Shown here piece by piece: positions 44,933-57,196 of a DNA stretch of 64,000 nucleotides. The notes under the pieces are model-generated. The model worked only from the letters and a program-made list of their open reading frames with translations, was not told where the DNA came from and ran no database searches. The translations under genes were made by a program, and so were the position numbers. Each line of letters starts with the position of its first letter. The first letter of the stretch is position 1. The stretch comes from Pyxidicoccus sp. MSG2 (GTDB lineage Bacteria > Myxococcota > Myxococcia > Myxococcales > Myxococcaceae), in assembly GCF_026626705.1 (NCBI RefSeq), contig NZ_JAPNKC010000001.1, positions 9,504,001-9,568,000 on the forward strand. Reading direction: 5' to 3'.

Positions 44933-45110
44933 GGGCTCGCGGCGCGGAAGATAGATGGCGCCCCCGCGCCTCGCCAGCCCGGCCCATGGCGCGGTGTTCA
45001 CCTGCGACGTCAGCCACGTGCTCCGTCCTGACGGGGGGCAGACAGACACGCCTCTCCGATGCACAGAGGTCGTGCGCTCTCGGCTCGACGGAGGTATCAA
45101 GGCGCGACGC

Positions 45111-46733
45111 ATGCCCACGAAGCAGCCGCTGCCCGCAGACATGTCGACGCCCCCTGGCCGGGACCAGGGACGGCAGACTCCGTCCGTGCGCGGCCTTCCG
45201 GCGCTGACGGTGGTGGCCCACCCGCAGCTCCAGCGCGTCGGAGACCAGTTGTTGCTGGAGACGCTGGTCACCGACGGCAGGCCCGTGCCGCTGTCGCGCA
45301 ATGCGCCGGACTTCGCGCGCCCCGGCGGCCTGCTGTCCATGCCGCTCGGGGACCCGTTCATCAGCCGCACGCCCATCCAGCTCGAGCCCGGGCCGCGAGG
45401 CGGCGTGCGCCTGCGGGTGCCCGAGGACGCGACGCAGGTTCGCGTGGCCTGGGAGCCCGTCACCGGTGTCCGCGACTTCTCCCCCGAGGAGCTCACGCTC
45501 GGCGTGCCGCTCGTGCTCGCCGACCGTGTGGTGTTGCTGCTCCACAAGACGTCGCCTAGCCAGGCCACGGGGCCGGAGGACCTGGGCATCGTGGGGCAGG
45601 GTGAGGGCATCCGCCAGGTGCGCGACGACATCGCCCGCGTCGCCGACCTGAACGTCCCCGTGCTCATCCGTGGCGAGACGGGTACCGGCAAGGAACTGGT
45701 GGCGCGCGCCATCCACGAGCGGGGCCCTCGTCGCGCCGCCCCCTTCGTCAGCGTCAACCTGGGCGCGCTGGCGAAGGAGCTTGCCGCCGCCGAGCTGTTC
45801 GGCGCGCAGCGCGGCGCTTACACCGGCGCCACGAAGGACCGGGAGGGCTTCGTGCGCGCCGCCCACGGAGGAACGCTCTTCCTCGACGAGGTGGGCGAGG
45901 CCCCTCCCGAGGTGCAGGTCGCCCTGCTTCGAGTGCTGGAGACGGGCGAGGTCTTCCCCGTGGGCGGCCACGAGCCCGTCCGCGTCGATGTTCGGCTCGT
46001 CTCCGCCACCGACGCCGACCTGGAGGCGCGCATCCAGGAGCGGCTCTTCAAGGCCCCGCTGCTACACCGGCTCGCCGGCTTCGAAATCCAGATGCCTTCG
46101 CTGCGCGCGCGCCGTGAGGACATCGGCCCGCTCTTCCTGCACTTCGCCCGGCAGGAGCTGGAGGCCACGGGCGAGGCCGGACGGCTGTCGTCCTCGGAGC
46201 CTCGCACCCAGCCGTGGCTGCCCGCGGCCCTGGCCGTGCGGCTGGTGCGCTACGCGTGGCCCGGCAACGTGCGGCAGTTGCGCAATGTCGCGCGGCAGCT
46301 CGTCATCGGCAGCCGCGGAATGCCGCGCCTGCGCGCTGACACGCGCCTGGAGCAGACGCTCGACGCCGACGCCCTGCCCGTGCCCGGCGCTCCCCTGGAC
46401 GTGCCCGTGCCGCCCGCCGCCCCGGACGTCCCCGAGGTGAAGACCTCGCGGCGCAAGCCCGCGGAAGTGGGGGAGCAGGAGCTGCTGGAGGCCCTGCGCG
46501 CCTGCTCGTGGGACCTCAAGGCCACCGCGGACTGGCTGGGCATTCCCCGTCCGTCCGTCTACGTGCTCATCGACAAGAGCTCGCTGATTCGCACCGCACG
46601 GGACTTGAGCGCGGAGGAAATCACCCGCTGCTTCCAGGAGTGCGGCGGAGACCTCGACCAGATGGTGCAGCGGCTGGAGGTGTCCAAGCGCGCCCTCCAG
46701 CGCCGCGTGCGCGAGCTGGGCCTGGACGCGTGA
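45111..46733 (+). CDS. Sigma-54 enhancer-binding regulator with FHA-like N-terminus
   Basis: 540 residues from ATG 45111. Residues about 40-145 are FHA-like (the RNAPDFARP and SRTPIQLEP elements), suggesting recognition of phosphothreonine. The AAA+ domain (about 160-390) has Walker A RGETGTGKELVARAIHERGP, the sigma-54-contact loop GAYTGA (Tyr instead of the usual Phe), Walker B GGTLFLDEVGEAP and arginine fingers near FKAPLLHRLAGF. The C-terminus has two helix-turn-helix stretches: a Fis-type one (ALRACSWDLKATADWLGIPR) and a second (FQECGGDLDQMVQRLEVSKR, then ALQRRVREL). The stop lies inside a TGACACGTCA palindrome. A Ser/Thr kinase gene is close by at 47.3 kb and might provide the phosphate signal. 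Confidence 0.92.
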   Translation: MPTKQPLPADMSTPPGRDQGRQTPSVRGLPALTVVAHPQLQRVGDQLLLETLVTDGRPVPLSRNAPDFARPGGLLSMPLGDPFISRTPIQLEPGPRGGVRLRVPEDATQVRVAWEPVTGVRDFSPEELTLGVPLVLADRVVLLLHKTSPSQATGPEDLGIVGQGEGIRQVRDDIARVADLNVPVLIRGETGTGKELVARAIHERGPRRAAPFVSVNLGALAKELAAAELFGAQRGAYTGATKDREGFVRAAHGGTLFLDEVGEAPPEVQVALLRVLETGEVFPVGGHEPVRVDVRLVSATDADLEARIQERLFKAPLLHRLAGFEIQMPSLRARREDIGPLFLHFARQELEATGEAGRLSSSEPRTQPWLPAALAVRLVRYAWPGNVRQLRNVARQLVIGSRGMPRLRADTRLEQTLDADALPVPGAPLDVPVPPAAPDVPEVKTSRRKPAEVGEQELLEALRACSWDLKATADWLGIPRPSVYVLIDKSSLIRTARDLSAEEITRCFQECGGDLDQMVQRLEVSKRALQRRVRELGLDA

Positions 46734-46772
46734 CACGTCAAGGCGGGGCCCGATGCGCTGGATGACGTGTCC
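46731..46772 (+). promoter_or_regulatory. Pair of TGACRYGTCA palindromes, likely enhancer (UAS)
   Basis: TGACACGTCA at 46731-46740 and TGACGTGTCC at 46763-46772. Their centres are about 82 and 114 bp upstream of the start site predicted from the sigma-54 promoter at 46824. Such positions are normal for EBP binding sites. The first overlaps the EBP stop codon. Confidence 0.5.
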
Positions 46773-46823
46773 ACCGGGCGCCCTCGCGGCCGCGTCACCG
46801 TGGCTCCCGAGGGCGATTGCCAC

Positions 46824-46839
46824 TGGTACAATGCCTGCA
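46824..46839 (+). promoter_or_regulatory. Sigma-54 promoter of the small protein gene
   Basis: TGGTACAATGCCTGCA has the required GG-N10-GC (46825-46826, 46837-46838) and matches TGGCAC-N5-TTGCA in 9 of 11 fixed positions. The predicted start is near 46850, giving a 42-base leader with GGAGGAG before the ATG at 46892. Confidence 0.65.
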
Positions 46840-46891
46840 ATATCGCGGTGAACACGTTCGTCAGACCCCGAGTGGGGAGGAGCCACGGCCC

Positions 46892-47260
46892 ATGGGCAGC
46901 ATCACCATCCACATCCGTCTCAACGAGGACATTCGCTACACCCCGAGTCCCCTCGTCCGGCAAGGCGACGCGGTGACGTTCAAGCTCGAAGACGTCCCCT
47001 ATGCGGCCGAGGTGCGGTTCCCCGACGGCACCTGCCTCAGCACGCCGGGGCCCTACGAGCTGGATGGCAACTCGCTGTTGCTGTCGTCGTCCCTGCAAAC
47101 CGTCGCTGCGACCGCCGCCGAGGGGCAGTACCCCTTCACGGTGACCATCTTCGACGGCAGCAGCACCTCGACCTCGCTCAGGGTGGGCGGGCAGCATGAG
47201 GTGAAGAAGGGCGGCATCGACGTGTCGACGGAGCCGCCCAAAGACCCCGAGAAGAAGTAG
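46892..47260 (+). CDS. Small beta-rich protein, likely sigma-54 controlled
   Basis: 122 residues from ATG 46892, with GGAGGAG upstream. It begins MGSITIHIRLNEDIRYTPSP, contains alternating hydrophobic strands (DAVTFKLEDVPYAAEVRF, QYPFTVTIFDG) and ends in a Lys/Glu/Pro tail PPKDPEKK. No signal peptide, Cys only one. It looks like a small beta-sandwich similar to immunoglobulin-type modules, but I do not recognise a family. It lies between the EBP gene and the convergent kinase gene (9-bp gap), and its promoter is the sigma-54 type, which suggests it is a main target of the EBP. Confidence 0.75.
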   Translation: MGSITIHIRLNEDIRYTPSPLVRQGDAVTFKLEDVPYAAEVRFPDGTCLSTPGPYELDGNSLLLSSSLQTVAATAAEGQYPFTVTIFDGSSTSTSLRVGGQHEVKKGGIDVSTEPPKDPEKK

Positions 47261-47269
47261 CGGCGTCGG

Positions 47270-50965
<3,696 letters not shown>

Positions 50966-51077
50966 CGGGGCAGCATACGGGCTGGCCCCGGTGCGGCGGG
51001 AGGCCCGCCGGAAGGTCCTCAGGCCCAGGGGGGAGGTAGGGCCCGGTGAGGGGAGGTGGACCTTCCGGCGGTCTCGA

Positions 51078-54000
51078 CTACTTCCGCGCACCCTCCGGCC
51101 GGCGGTTGCGCCGACGGAGGCCGAGCAGGGCCAGCAGGGCCAGTCCGGACGAGGCCGGCGCCGCGCTGCATCCGCCACCCGCGAAGGCGCGGGTGATTTC
51201 CTCCACCGTCCAGCTGTAGACGGCGGGCGAGGCATCCACGTTGCCCGCCGTGTCCACGGAGCGCACGCGCAGGGTGTGCTCACCCAGCGCCACGTCGTAG
51301 TTGTCCTCGCACGGGGCGTAGGCGCCGCCGTCCAGGCTGCACTCGTAGCGCACGTCGTCCTCGGTGGAGGCGTAGTCGAACGAGGCGTCCCCGTTGGTGG
51401 TGAGCGAGCGCGGCCCGCGGGGGATGGAGGTGTCCGGCGCCTGGGTGTCGATGGCGAAGGTGTCCGTGTTCGACACGGGGCTGGTGTTGCCGGCCGCGTC
51501 GGTGGCCGTGGCCGTCACGGAGTGCTGGCCGTCCGCCATGGGGGCGGTCGGCACGCAGCTCCATGCGCCGGTGTCACTGGCGACGGCCGTGCAGATGACC
51601 GTGTTGCCCTCGCGCACCGTCACCGTGCTGCCCGGCTCCGCCGTGCCCGTCAGCGTGGGCCTGGAGGTGGACAGCACCGAGCCCGGGGTGGGGCCGGTGA
51701 TGACCGGTGCGGCGGGCGGCGTGGTGTCGACCGGGGTGGGGCCGCGGACGGTGATGTTCACCGCCGGGGCCGGCTCCGTGGCGCTCAGGGTGGTGGAGGT
51801 GAGCACCACCGAGTGCGTGCCGTCCGCGACATCTCCCAGGTCACACGTCCAGTGGCCCGTGGCGTCCACGACGGCGGTGCAGGCGGGCGTGTTGCTCCCG
51901 TCGACGTAGACGATGACGGTGGCGCCCGGCGAACCGGTGCCGCCGATGGTGCCCTCCGTGGTGCCGCCCGTACCAGGGCTGGTGAGCACCGGGATGAGCT
52001 GGCAGATGGACAGCGCGTCCACGCGGTACGTCACCGCCGTCTCGGTGTTGTTGTTCAGGCCGCAGTCGGTGTCCACCAGGGCCAGGCGCACGTCGCCTGT
52101 GGCCGCGTTGAAGTCACGCGACAGCGGGAAGCCCAGCGTCATGGCGGCGTTGCGCGTGCTGGAGACAGGCCCACCCACCGGGACGGCGCCCTGCGAGAAG
52201 GCCTGCGCCCCGGTGCCCGGGTTGACGTTGACGCCGAAGATGCCCGGGTACCAGCTGCTGGTACCCGAGTAGCTGACGGCGCCGGACACGTAGTGCATGC
52301 GGTAGCGGCCCGGAACGGTCAGCGCGGCCTGGACGGCGCCGGCGGGCAGGGACGGGCTGTTGATGTCCGACACCTGCGTGCACTGGCTGCGGCCCAGGCG
52401 GGTGAAGAAGGTGCTCACCCCCGTGTTCTTGCAGCCGTACCCGCTCTCGGTGGTGCAGGTGGCGCTGCAGCCGTCGCCCGCGGTGGTGTTGCCGTCGTCG
52501 CACGCCTCGGCGGCGGCCTTGACGCCGTCGCCGCACGTCACCGCGCACACCGACGGGTTGCCGGAGCAGCTGTAGCCCGCCTCGAGGGTGCAGGACGCGC
52601 CGCAGCCGTCGCCGGTGGCGGTGTTGCCGTCGTCGCACAGCTCGCCCTCGTCGAGGGCGCCGTTGCCGCAGTTGGTGAGGACGTCGCAGCGGTTGGTGGA
52701 GGGGTTGCAGTAGCCGCTGTCGCAGACGCCGGAGGCCGCGCACGTCTGGCCAATCTCCCACAAGCAGCGCGGAGAGCAGGTGTCGCCGCTGTTCAGGTTG
52801 CCGTCGTCGCACACCTCGCTGCCCGCGACGACGCCGTCACCGCACGAGGTGCTGCAGACGCTGGGCTGGCCGATGCACGAGTAGCCGCTCTCCTGGGCGC
52901 AGGTGTTGCTGCACCCGTCGTTGTTCGTCTGGTTTCCGTCGTCGCACTGCTCGCCGGACTGGAGGGTGCCGTTGCCGCACGTCGCCACGCAGGGCTGGCC
53001 CGGGGTGGGGCACGTGTAGGGCGGCTCCACGGCGGCGCAGGTCGAGTTGCAGCCGTCGCCGTTGTTGGTGTTGCCGTCGTCGCAGGCCTCGGCGCCCGCG
53101 GTGATGCCGTCGCCGCAGAGGGTGTCGCAGTCGCTGGGCTGGCCCGAGCAGCTGTAGCCGGTCTCCACGCGGCAGCCCGGCGAGCAGCCGTCGTTGCCGG
53201 CGGTGTTGCTGTCGTCGCACGTCTCGTTCGCGTCCAGCGTGCCGTTGCCGCACGTCTGGGTGCACACGGAAGCGCCGTTCGCCGGGGTGCTGCACGCGTA
53301 GCCCGGCTCGACGCGGCACTCGGTGGCGCAGCCGTCCCCCGGGTTCAGGTTGCCGTCATCGCACTGCTCGCCCGGGTTCACCGTGCCGTTGCCACACGTC
53401 TTCGCGCAGGGCTGGCCCACGGTGGGGCAGGAGTAGCCCAGCTCCAGGGTGCAGGCGATGGAGCAGCCGTCGTTCTGCTGGGTGTTGCCGTCGTCGCACA
53501 GCTCGCCCGAGTCCAGCCGGCTGTTGCCGCACAGGGGGGCGCACACGGACGGGGCGCCCGCGCACTCGTAGCCGCTCTCGATGCGGCACGCCGCGGAGCA
53601 GCCGTCCGAGCCGTTCTGGTTGCCGTCGTCGCACTGCTCGCCAGCGTTGATGGCGCCGTTGCCGCACGTCTGCACGCAGGCCTGGCCCGGGGTGGGGCAG
53701 GCATGGCCGGCCTCGACGCGGCAGCTCGCGTTGCAGCCGTCGCCCGCGGAGGTGTTGCCGTCGTCGCACTGCTCACCGGGGTTCAGCGCGCCGTTGCCGC
53801 ACGTCCTGGCACAGGTGCTGGGCGCGCCCGTGCAGCCGTAGCCCGGCTCGATGGCGCAGGTGGCGCTGCAGCCGTCGTTGCTGGTGGTGTTGCCGTCGTC
53901 GCAGTCCTCGCGCAGGGAGACGACGCCGTCGCCGCAGCGGTCGTCGTACGCGTCCACGAAGAGGTAGCGGAAGGCGTTGGGCTCGGTGGTCTCGTTCTCG

Positions 54001-54941
54001 TTGCACAGCTCGATGCGGTTGAGGCCCGTGCGCCAGGGGGCGGTGGTGCCGAACTCGCGGAAGATGTTCTTCTGCCAGGGCTGGCCACCCGGGTCGTTCA
54101 CCGTGACGGGCGTGACGGCCGTGCCGTTCACCCGCGCGCTGTCGAAGGCGTTGTCGTTGAACGTCGCCAGGCGCAGGCGGAACTGGGCGATGTTCGTCGT
54201 CGAGGGAACGATGAAGTCCTGGTACACGCAGGTGCTCTCGCCCAGGGGCGCCCGCATGTAGCGCGCCGTCTGGATTTCCTGCGGCCAGTCCTGGGCGTCG
54301 CGCACGTCGGTGACGGCGCCCGTCGTCGTGCCCCTGTAGAACCAGTGCGGGTCCGCGCCGGACTCCAGGCGGCGGTTGTTCTGGTCCACGCCGGTGTTGA
54401 ACACCGCGACACCCGCCCTCACGCAGCGGCTGGGGCTGCCCGCGCAGGCGAAGCCGGGCTCCACCTCGCACTGGCGGCTGCAGCCGTCGCCCTCGAAGCG
54501 GTTGCCGTCGTCGCAGATTTCCTGGTCGAAGTTGGGCCACGGGCGGTTGTTGAAGGCACCGTTACCGCACAGGGACAGGTCACAGGTGGCGGTGCAGCCG
54601 TTGGCGCCCGCCGCGGTGTTGCCGTCGTCGCAGGCCTCGCCGGAGTTGGTGACGTCGTTGCCGCACAGGCTCGCCAGGGAGCAGGCGCGGCCGGGGACGT
54701 GACAGAGGTAGCCCGACTCGATGGCGCCGGCGGCGGAACAGCCGTCGCCGGACACCGTGTTGCCGTCGTCACATTGCTCGCCGGGCTGGATCCGCCCGTC
54801 GCCGACGACCGCCGACGACTGGCTGGCCAGCATGGGGCCGGAGGTGGAGGGCTGCCCGGCGACGTCCGCCTCGCAGCCCGTCAGGGTGGACACCAGCGCG
54901 AGCGCCAGTGCCGCCGCCTTCAGGAAGACACGTGTAGTCAT
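51078..54941 (-). CDS. Lipoprotein with 14 myxobacterial Cys-rich repeats and MYXO-CTERM tail
   Basis: 1287 residues. Signal peptide with lipobox TLTGC (MTTRVFLKAAALALALVSTL before it). Residues about 45-860 hold 14 DUF4215/Myxo-disulfide repeats, each near 40 residues, of the form C-G-N-G-x-x-x-x-G-E-x-C-D-D-G-N-x-x-x-G-D-G-C; a non-repeat insert lies after the third (around the HWFYRGTTTG region). Two Ig-like domains follow (PVITGPTPGSVLSTSRPTLT) and a final beta domain. The end GGCSAAPASSGLALLALLGL and then RRRNRRPEGARK is a MYXO-CTERM signal. The combination predicts a cell-surface protein attached at both ends. ATG 54941 lies 12 bp after the OmpA-family gene. Confidence 0.9.
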   Translation of the reverse strand: MTTRVFLKAAALALALVSTLTGCEADVAGQPSTSGPMLASQSSAVVGDGRIQPGEQCDDGNTVSGDGCSAAGAIESGYLCHVPGRACSLASLCGNDVTNSGEACDDGNTAAGANGCTATCDLSLCGNGAFNNRPWPNFDQEICDDGNRFEGDGCSRQCEVEPGFACAGSPSRCVRAGVAVFNTGVDQNNRRLESGADPHWFYRGTTTGAVTDVRDAQDWPQEIQTARYMRAPLGESTCVYQDFIVPSTTNIAQFRLRLATFNDNAFDSARVNGTAVTPVTVNDPGGQPWQKNIFREFGTTAPWRTGLNRIELCNENETTEPNAFRYLFVDAYDDRCGDGVVSLREDCDDGNTTSNDGCSATCAIEPGYGCTGAPSTCARTCGNGALNPGEQCDDGNTSAGDGCNASCRVEAGHACPTPGQACVQTCGNGAINAGEQCDDGNQNGSDGCSAACRIESGYECAGAPSVCAPLCGNSRLDSGELCDDGNTQQNDGCSIACTLELGYSCPTVGQPCAKTCGNGTVNPGEQCDDGNLNPGDGCATECRVEPGYACSTPANGASVCTQTCGNGTLDANETCDDSNTAGNDGCSPGCRVETGYSCSGQPSDCDTLCGDGITAGAEACDDGNTNNGDGCNSTCAAVEPPYTCPTPGQPCVATCGNGTLQSGEQCDDGNQTNNDGCSNTCAQESGYSCIGQPSVCSTSCGDGVVAGSEVCDDGNLNSGDTCSPRCLWEIGQTCAASGVCDSGYCNPSTNRCDVLTNCGNGALDEGELCDDGNTATGDGCGASCTLEAGYSCSGNPSVCAVTCGDGVKAAAEACDDGNTTAGDGCSATCTTESGYGCKNTGVSTFFTRLGRSQCTQVSDINSPSLPAGAVQAALTVPGRYRMHYVSGAVSYSGTSSWYPGIFGVNVNPGTGAQAFSQGAVPVGGPVSSTRNAAMTLGFPLSRDFNAATGDVRLALVDTDCGLNNNTETAVTYRVDALSICQLIPVLTSPGTGGTTEGTIGGTGSPGATVIVYVDGSNTPACTAVVDATGHWTCDLGDVADGTHSVVLTSTTLSATEPAPAVNITVRGPTPVDTTPPAAPVITGPTPGSVLSTSRPTLTGTAEPGSTVTVREGNTVICTAVASDTGAWSCVPTAPMADGQHSVTATATDAAGNTSPVSNTDTFAIDTQAPDTSIPRGPRSLTTNGDASFDYASTEDDVRYECSLDGGAYAPCEDNYDVALGEHTLRVRSVDTAGNVDASPAVYSWTVEEITRAFAGGGCSAAPASSGLALLALLGLRRRNRRPEGARK

Positions 54942-54952
54942 GGATTCTGGCC

Positions 54953-56800
54953 TCACTTCTCGATGGTGTCGGCGGTGGGGTTGCCCTGCTGCGTCGTCAC
55001 GCCGACGGCGTCACCGACAATGTGGAACTCCACGCGGCGGTTCTTCGCGCGGCCTTCCTTGGTCTTGTTGTCCGCGATGGGCTTCTCGGGGCCGAAGCCC
55101 TTCGGCTCCAGGCGCTCGACCGCCACCGACTTGCCCACCAGGTACTTCACCACCGCCTCCGCGCGGCGCTGGGACAGGTCGCGGTTGTAGTCGGCGTTGC
55201 CGGTGTTGTCGGTGTGGCCCTCGATGCGCATCTTCTCGATTTCAGGATGCGTGGCGAGGATGTTGGCCACCGTGTCGAGCAGCTTGAAGCTGCGCGGGCT
55301 GATGAGGTCCTTGTTGTTCTCGAAGTAGACCGTCTCGAGGACGCGAATCTGGCCCTCGCCAATCTGCGCCAACTGCTTGCTCTTGCAGCCGTGGTTCTTC
55401 TCGGTGCCCGGCTCGTCGGGGCAGTTGTCCAGCCGGTCCACGAGGCCGTCGCTGTCACGGTCCTTGTCCGGGCAGCCGCGGTTCTCCTTCGGGCCCGCCT
55501 CGTTGATGCAGGCGTCGCGCGCGTCGGCGATGCCGTCCGCGTCGTTGTCCGGGTCCGGGCAGCCGTTGGTGTCCTCGAAGCCGTCCGCGTCCTCCGCCTC
55601 GCGCGGGCAGGAGTCCTTGGAGTCGGCGATGCCGTCCTTGTCGGTGTCCGGGTCGTCCGGGCAGCCGTCTTCATCTTCGAAGCCGTTCGTGTTCTCCGGC
55701 TGGGAGGCGCAGCGGTCGGCCAGGTTGAGGATGCCGTCCTGGTCGTCGTCGCCGTCCGCGCAGCCGTCGAGCTGGGCGAGGCCCTTGGAAGAGGGGCAGC
55801 GGTCCGCGACGTTCTTCACGCCGTCACCGTCCGCGTCGAGGTCGGGGCACCGCGCTACGTCGTACGACTGGCCCTCCACGCAGCGGGCCGCGCTGCCGGA
55901 CTCCGGGCCGAAGGTCATGCCCGCGAGCACGCGGAAGTTCGGAGTGCCGGGCGTCTGGCCGAAGCCGGGGCCGCCCATGATGTACACCTCGGAGTCTGCG
56001 CCGGTGCGCGCACGCAGGCCGAGCAGCACCTCCATGGACTCCGGCGCGTCCGCGAACGGCAGGGTGCCGCGCACCACCAACTCCTCCTTGAGGCCGAAGA
56101 GGCCGGCGGAGAGGTTGACGCCGCCGTTCATCTCCACGCCCATCTCGTCGCGCAGCGGCTGCGTCGCGGGGGAAAGGGCGTACGTCTTGGTGCGCACCAG
56201 CGCGCCCACGTCCGCGCCCACGCGCCAGGTGCCGCCCAGCGCCTTGCCCAGGCCCACGCGCGGCGAGAAGACGAAGCCGTCGTCCTTGGTGAGCACCTCG
56301 GAGTTGCCCACGGGCAGCGCCACGCCCAGGTGCACGGCGAGGTCCAACGGCCCCTCATCCGCCTCGGAGAAGATGCCCGCACGGCCCTGCAGCCACGGGG
56401 TGCCGAGTCCCGCCGTCTCCGGCGTCGCCACGCCGAGCACCGAGGTGTCCGGGCCCCACTGCGTGACGATGGGCACCTGCGCGCCCAGCTCCAGCCAGTC
56501 GGTGACGGCATACGCGCCGCTCAGGTGCACCGTCACGCGGTCGCTGACGATGACGCCCTGCCGCTCGTCGCGCTCGAGGAGCACCAGCGGCTCGTTCTCG
56601 TAGTGCGCGGTGAGGGCGAGGCGATACTGGCCCTTGTCGAGCAGATCTCCGGTGGACAGCACGAGGCTGTCCTTCGCCGCGGGGTTGAGTTGCAGCCGCT
56701 CCAGCTCGATGCTGGGAATGCGCTGCGCCTGGGCCTGGACACTGGATGCCCAGAGGACCGCCAGTCCCCCAAGCCAGAAATGATTCCTACGTAGAAACAA
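54953..56800 (-). CDS. OmpA-family protein with thrombospondin type 3-like repeats
   Basis: 615 residues from TTG 56800 (GGAGG five bases before); a GTG at 56812 would add four residues. The signal peptide ends AQAQ. An N-terminal beta-barrel-like domain (about 25-300) is followed by Asp-rich calcium repeats (DLDADGDGVKNVADRCP, then DTDKDGIADSKDSCP and similar, about 310-470) and an OmpA C-terminal peptidoglycan-binding domain (about 480-600: MRIEGHTDNTGNADYNRDLS, QRRAEAVVKYL, KNRRVEFHIV). It should bridge outer membrane and peptidoglycan. It is first in an operon with the Cys-rich lipoprotein gene and has its own sigma-54-type promoter. Confidence 0.92.
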   Translation of the reverse strand: MFLRRNHFWLGGLAVLWASSVQAQAQRIPSIELERLQLNPAAKDSLVLSTGDLLDKGQYRLALTAHYENEPLVLLERDERQGVIVSDRVTVHLSGAYAVTDWLELGAQVPIVTQWGPDTSVLGVATPETAGLGTPWLQGRAGIFSEADEGPLDLAVHLGVALPVGNSEVLTKDDGFVFSPRVGLGKALGGTWRVGADVGALVRTKTYALSPATQPLRDEMGVEMNGGVNLSAGLFGLKEELVVRGTLPFADAPESMEVLLGLRARTGADSEVYIMGGPGFGQTPGTPNFRVLAGMTFGPESGSAARCVEGQSYDVARCPDLDADGDGVKNVADRCPSSKGLAQLDGCADGDDDQDGILNLADRCASQPENTNGFEDEDGCPDDPDTDKDGIADSKDSCPREAEDADGFEDTNGCPDPDNDADGIADARDACINEAGPKENRGCPDKDRDSDGLVDRLDNCPDEPGTEKNHGCKSKQLAQIGEGQIRVLETVYFENNKDLISPRSFKLLDTVANILATHPEIEKMRIEGHTDNTGNADYNRDLSQRRAEAVVKYLVGKSVAVERLEPKGFGPEKPIADNKTKEGRAKNRRVEFHIVGDAVGVTTQQGNPTADTIEK

Positions 56801-56875
56801 GGCTTCCTCCACGTTCCGCGTGCCCCCCTCTGGTGCACGCGTCCCGCTCGCTGCTTACGGGGTTTGCGGCCCCTG

Positions 56876-56891
56876 TGCACGCATTGAGCCA
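56876..56891 (-). promoter_or_regulatory. Sigma-54 promoter of the OmpA/Cys-rich operon
   Basis: On the minus strand TGGCTCAATGCGTGCA has GG-N10-GC and matches TGGCAC-N5-TTGCA in 9 of 11 fixed positions. Its spacer AATGC is the same as in the promoter at 46824. The predicted start is near 56865, about 65 bases before the TTG start at 56800. Confidence 0.55.
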
Positions 56892-56966
56892 TGCGCAAGG
56901 GGGAGGCACCTTCCGAGGGAGATCTGCGCGAAACGGGCACCCGGGGCGCGCGGTGGGGCGGTTCCT

Positions 56967-57016
56967 GACGTGTCAAAGGCCCGGCGACACGTCACCCCGC
57001 GGCGCATTGACGCGTC
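56967..57016 (-). promoter_or_regulatory. Three TGACRYGTCA-type sites, likely enhancer array
   Basis: TGACGTGTCA at 56967-56976, CGACACGTCA at 56986-56995 and TGACGCGTCA at 57007-57016. Centres are about 106, 125 and 146 bp upstream of the predicted OmpA-operon start. The first two also form a 9-bp inverted repeat (56967-56975 with 56987-56995). This 400-bp gap has no other gene-like content. Confidence 0.5.
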
Positions 57017-57196
57017 AGCCAGGTGTCAGGACGGGTCTACACCCGTGCTGGAATCAGATTCTCAAAGACTGGGAGGCCCACCGCCTTGTTTGCGAGAGGC
57101 TTCTGTTGTCACCCCATGTCAGGGGCAACCCGGTGGACGGGGCTTCGCCCTGCCGCGAGTAGATGGGGAAGATCCGCGTCCCAGCCCCTCGGGGAG

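Noticed and set aside
57079-57094. Possible plus-strand sigma-54 promoter (TGGGAGGCCCACCGCC) before the gene at 57.2 kb
   Set aside because: Only the GG-N10-GC spacing fits; most other consensus positions differ.
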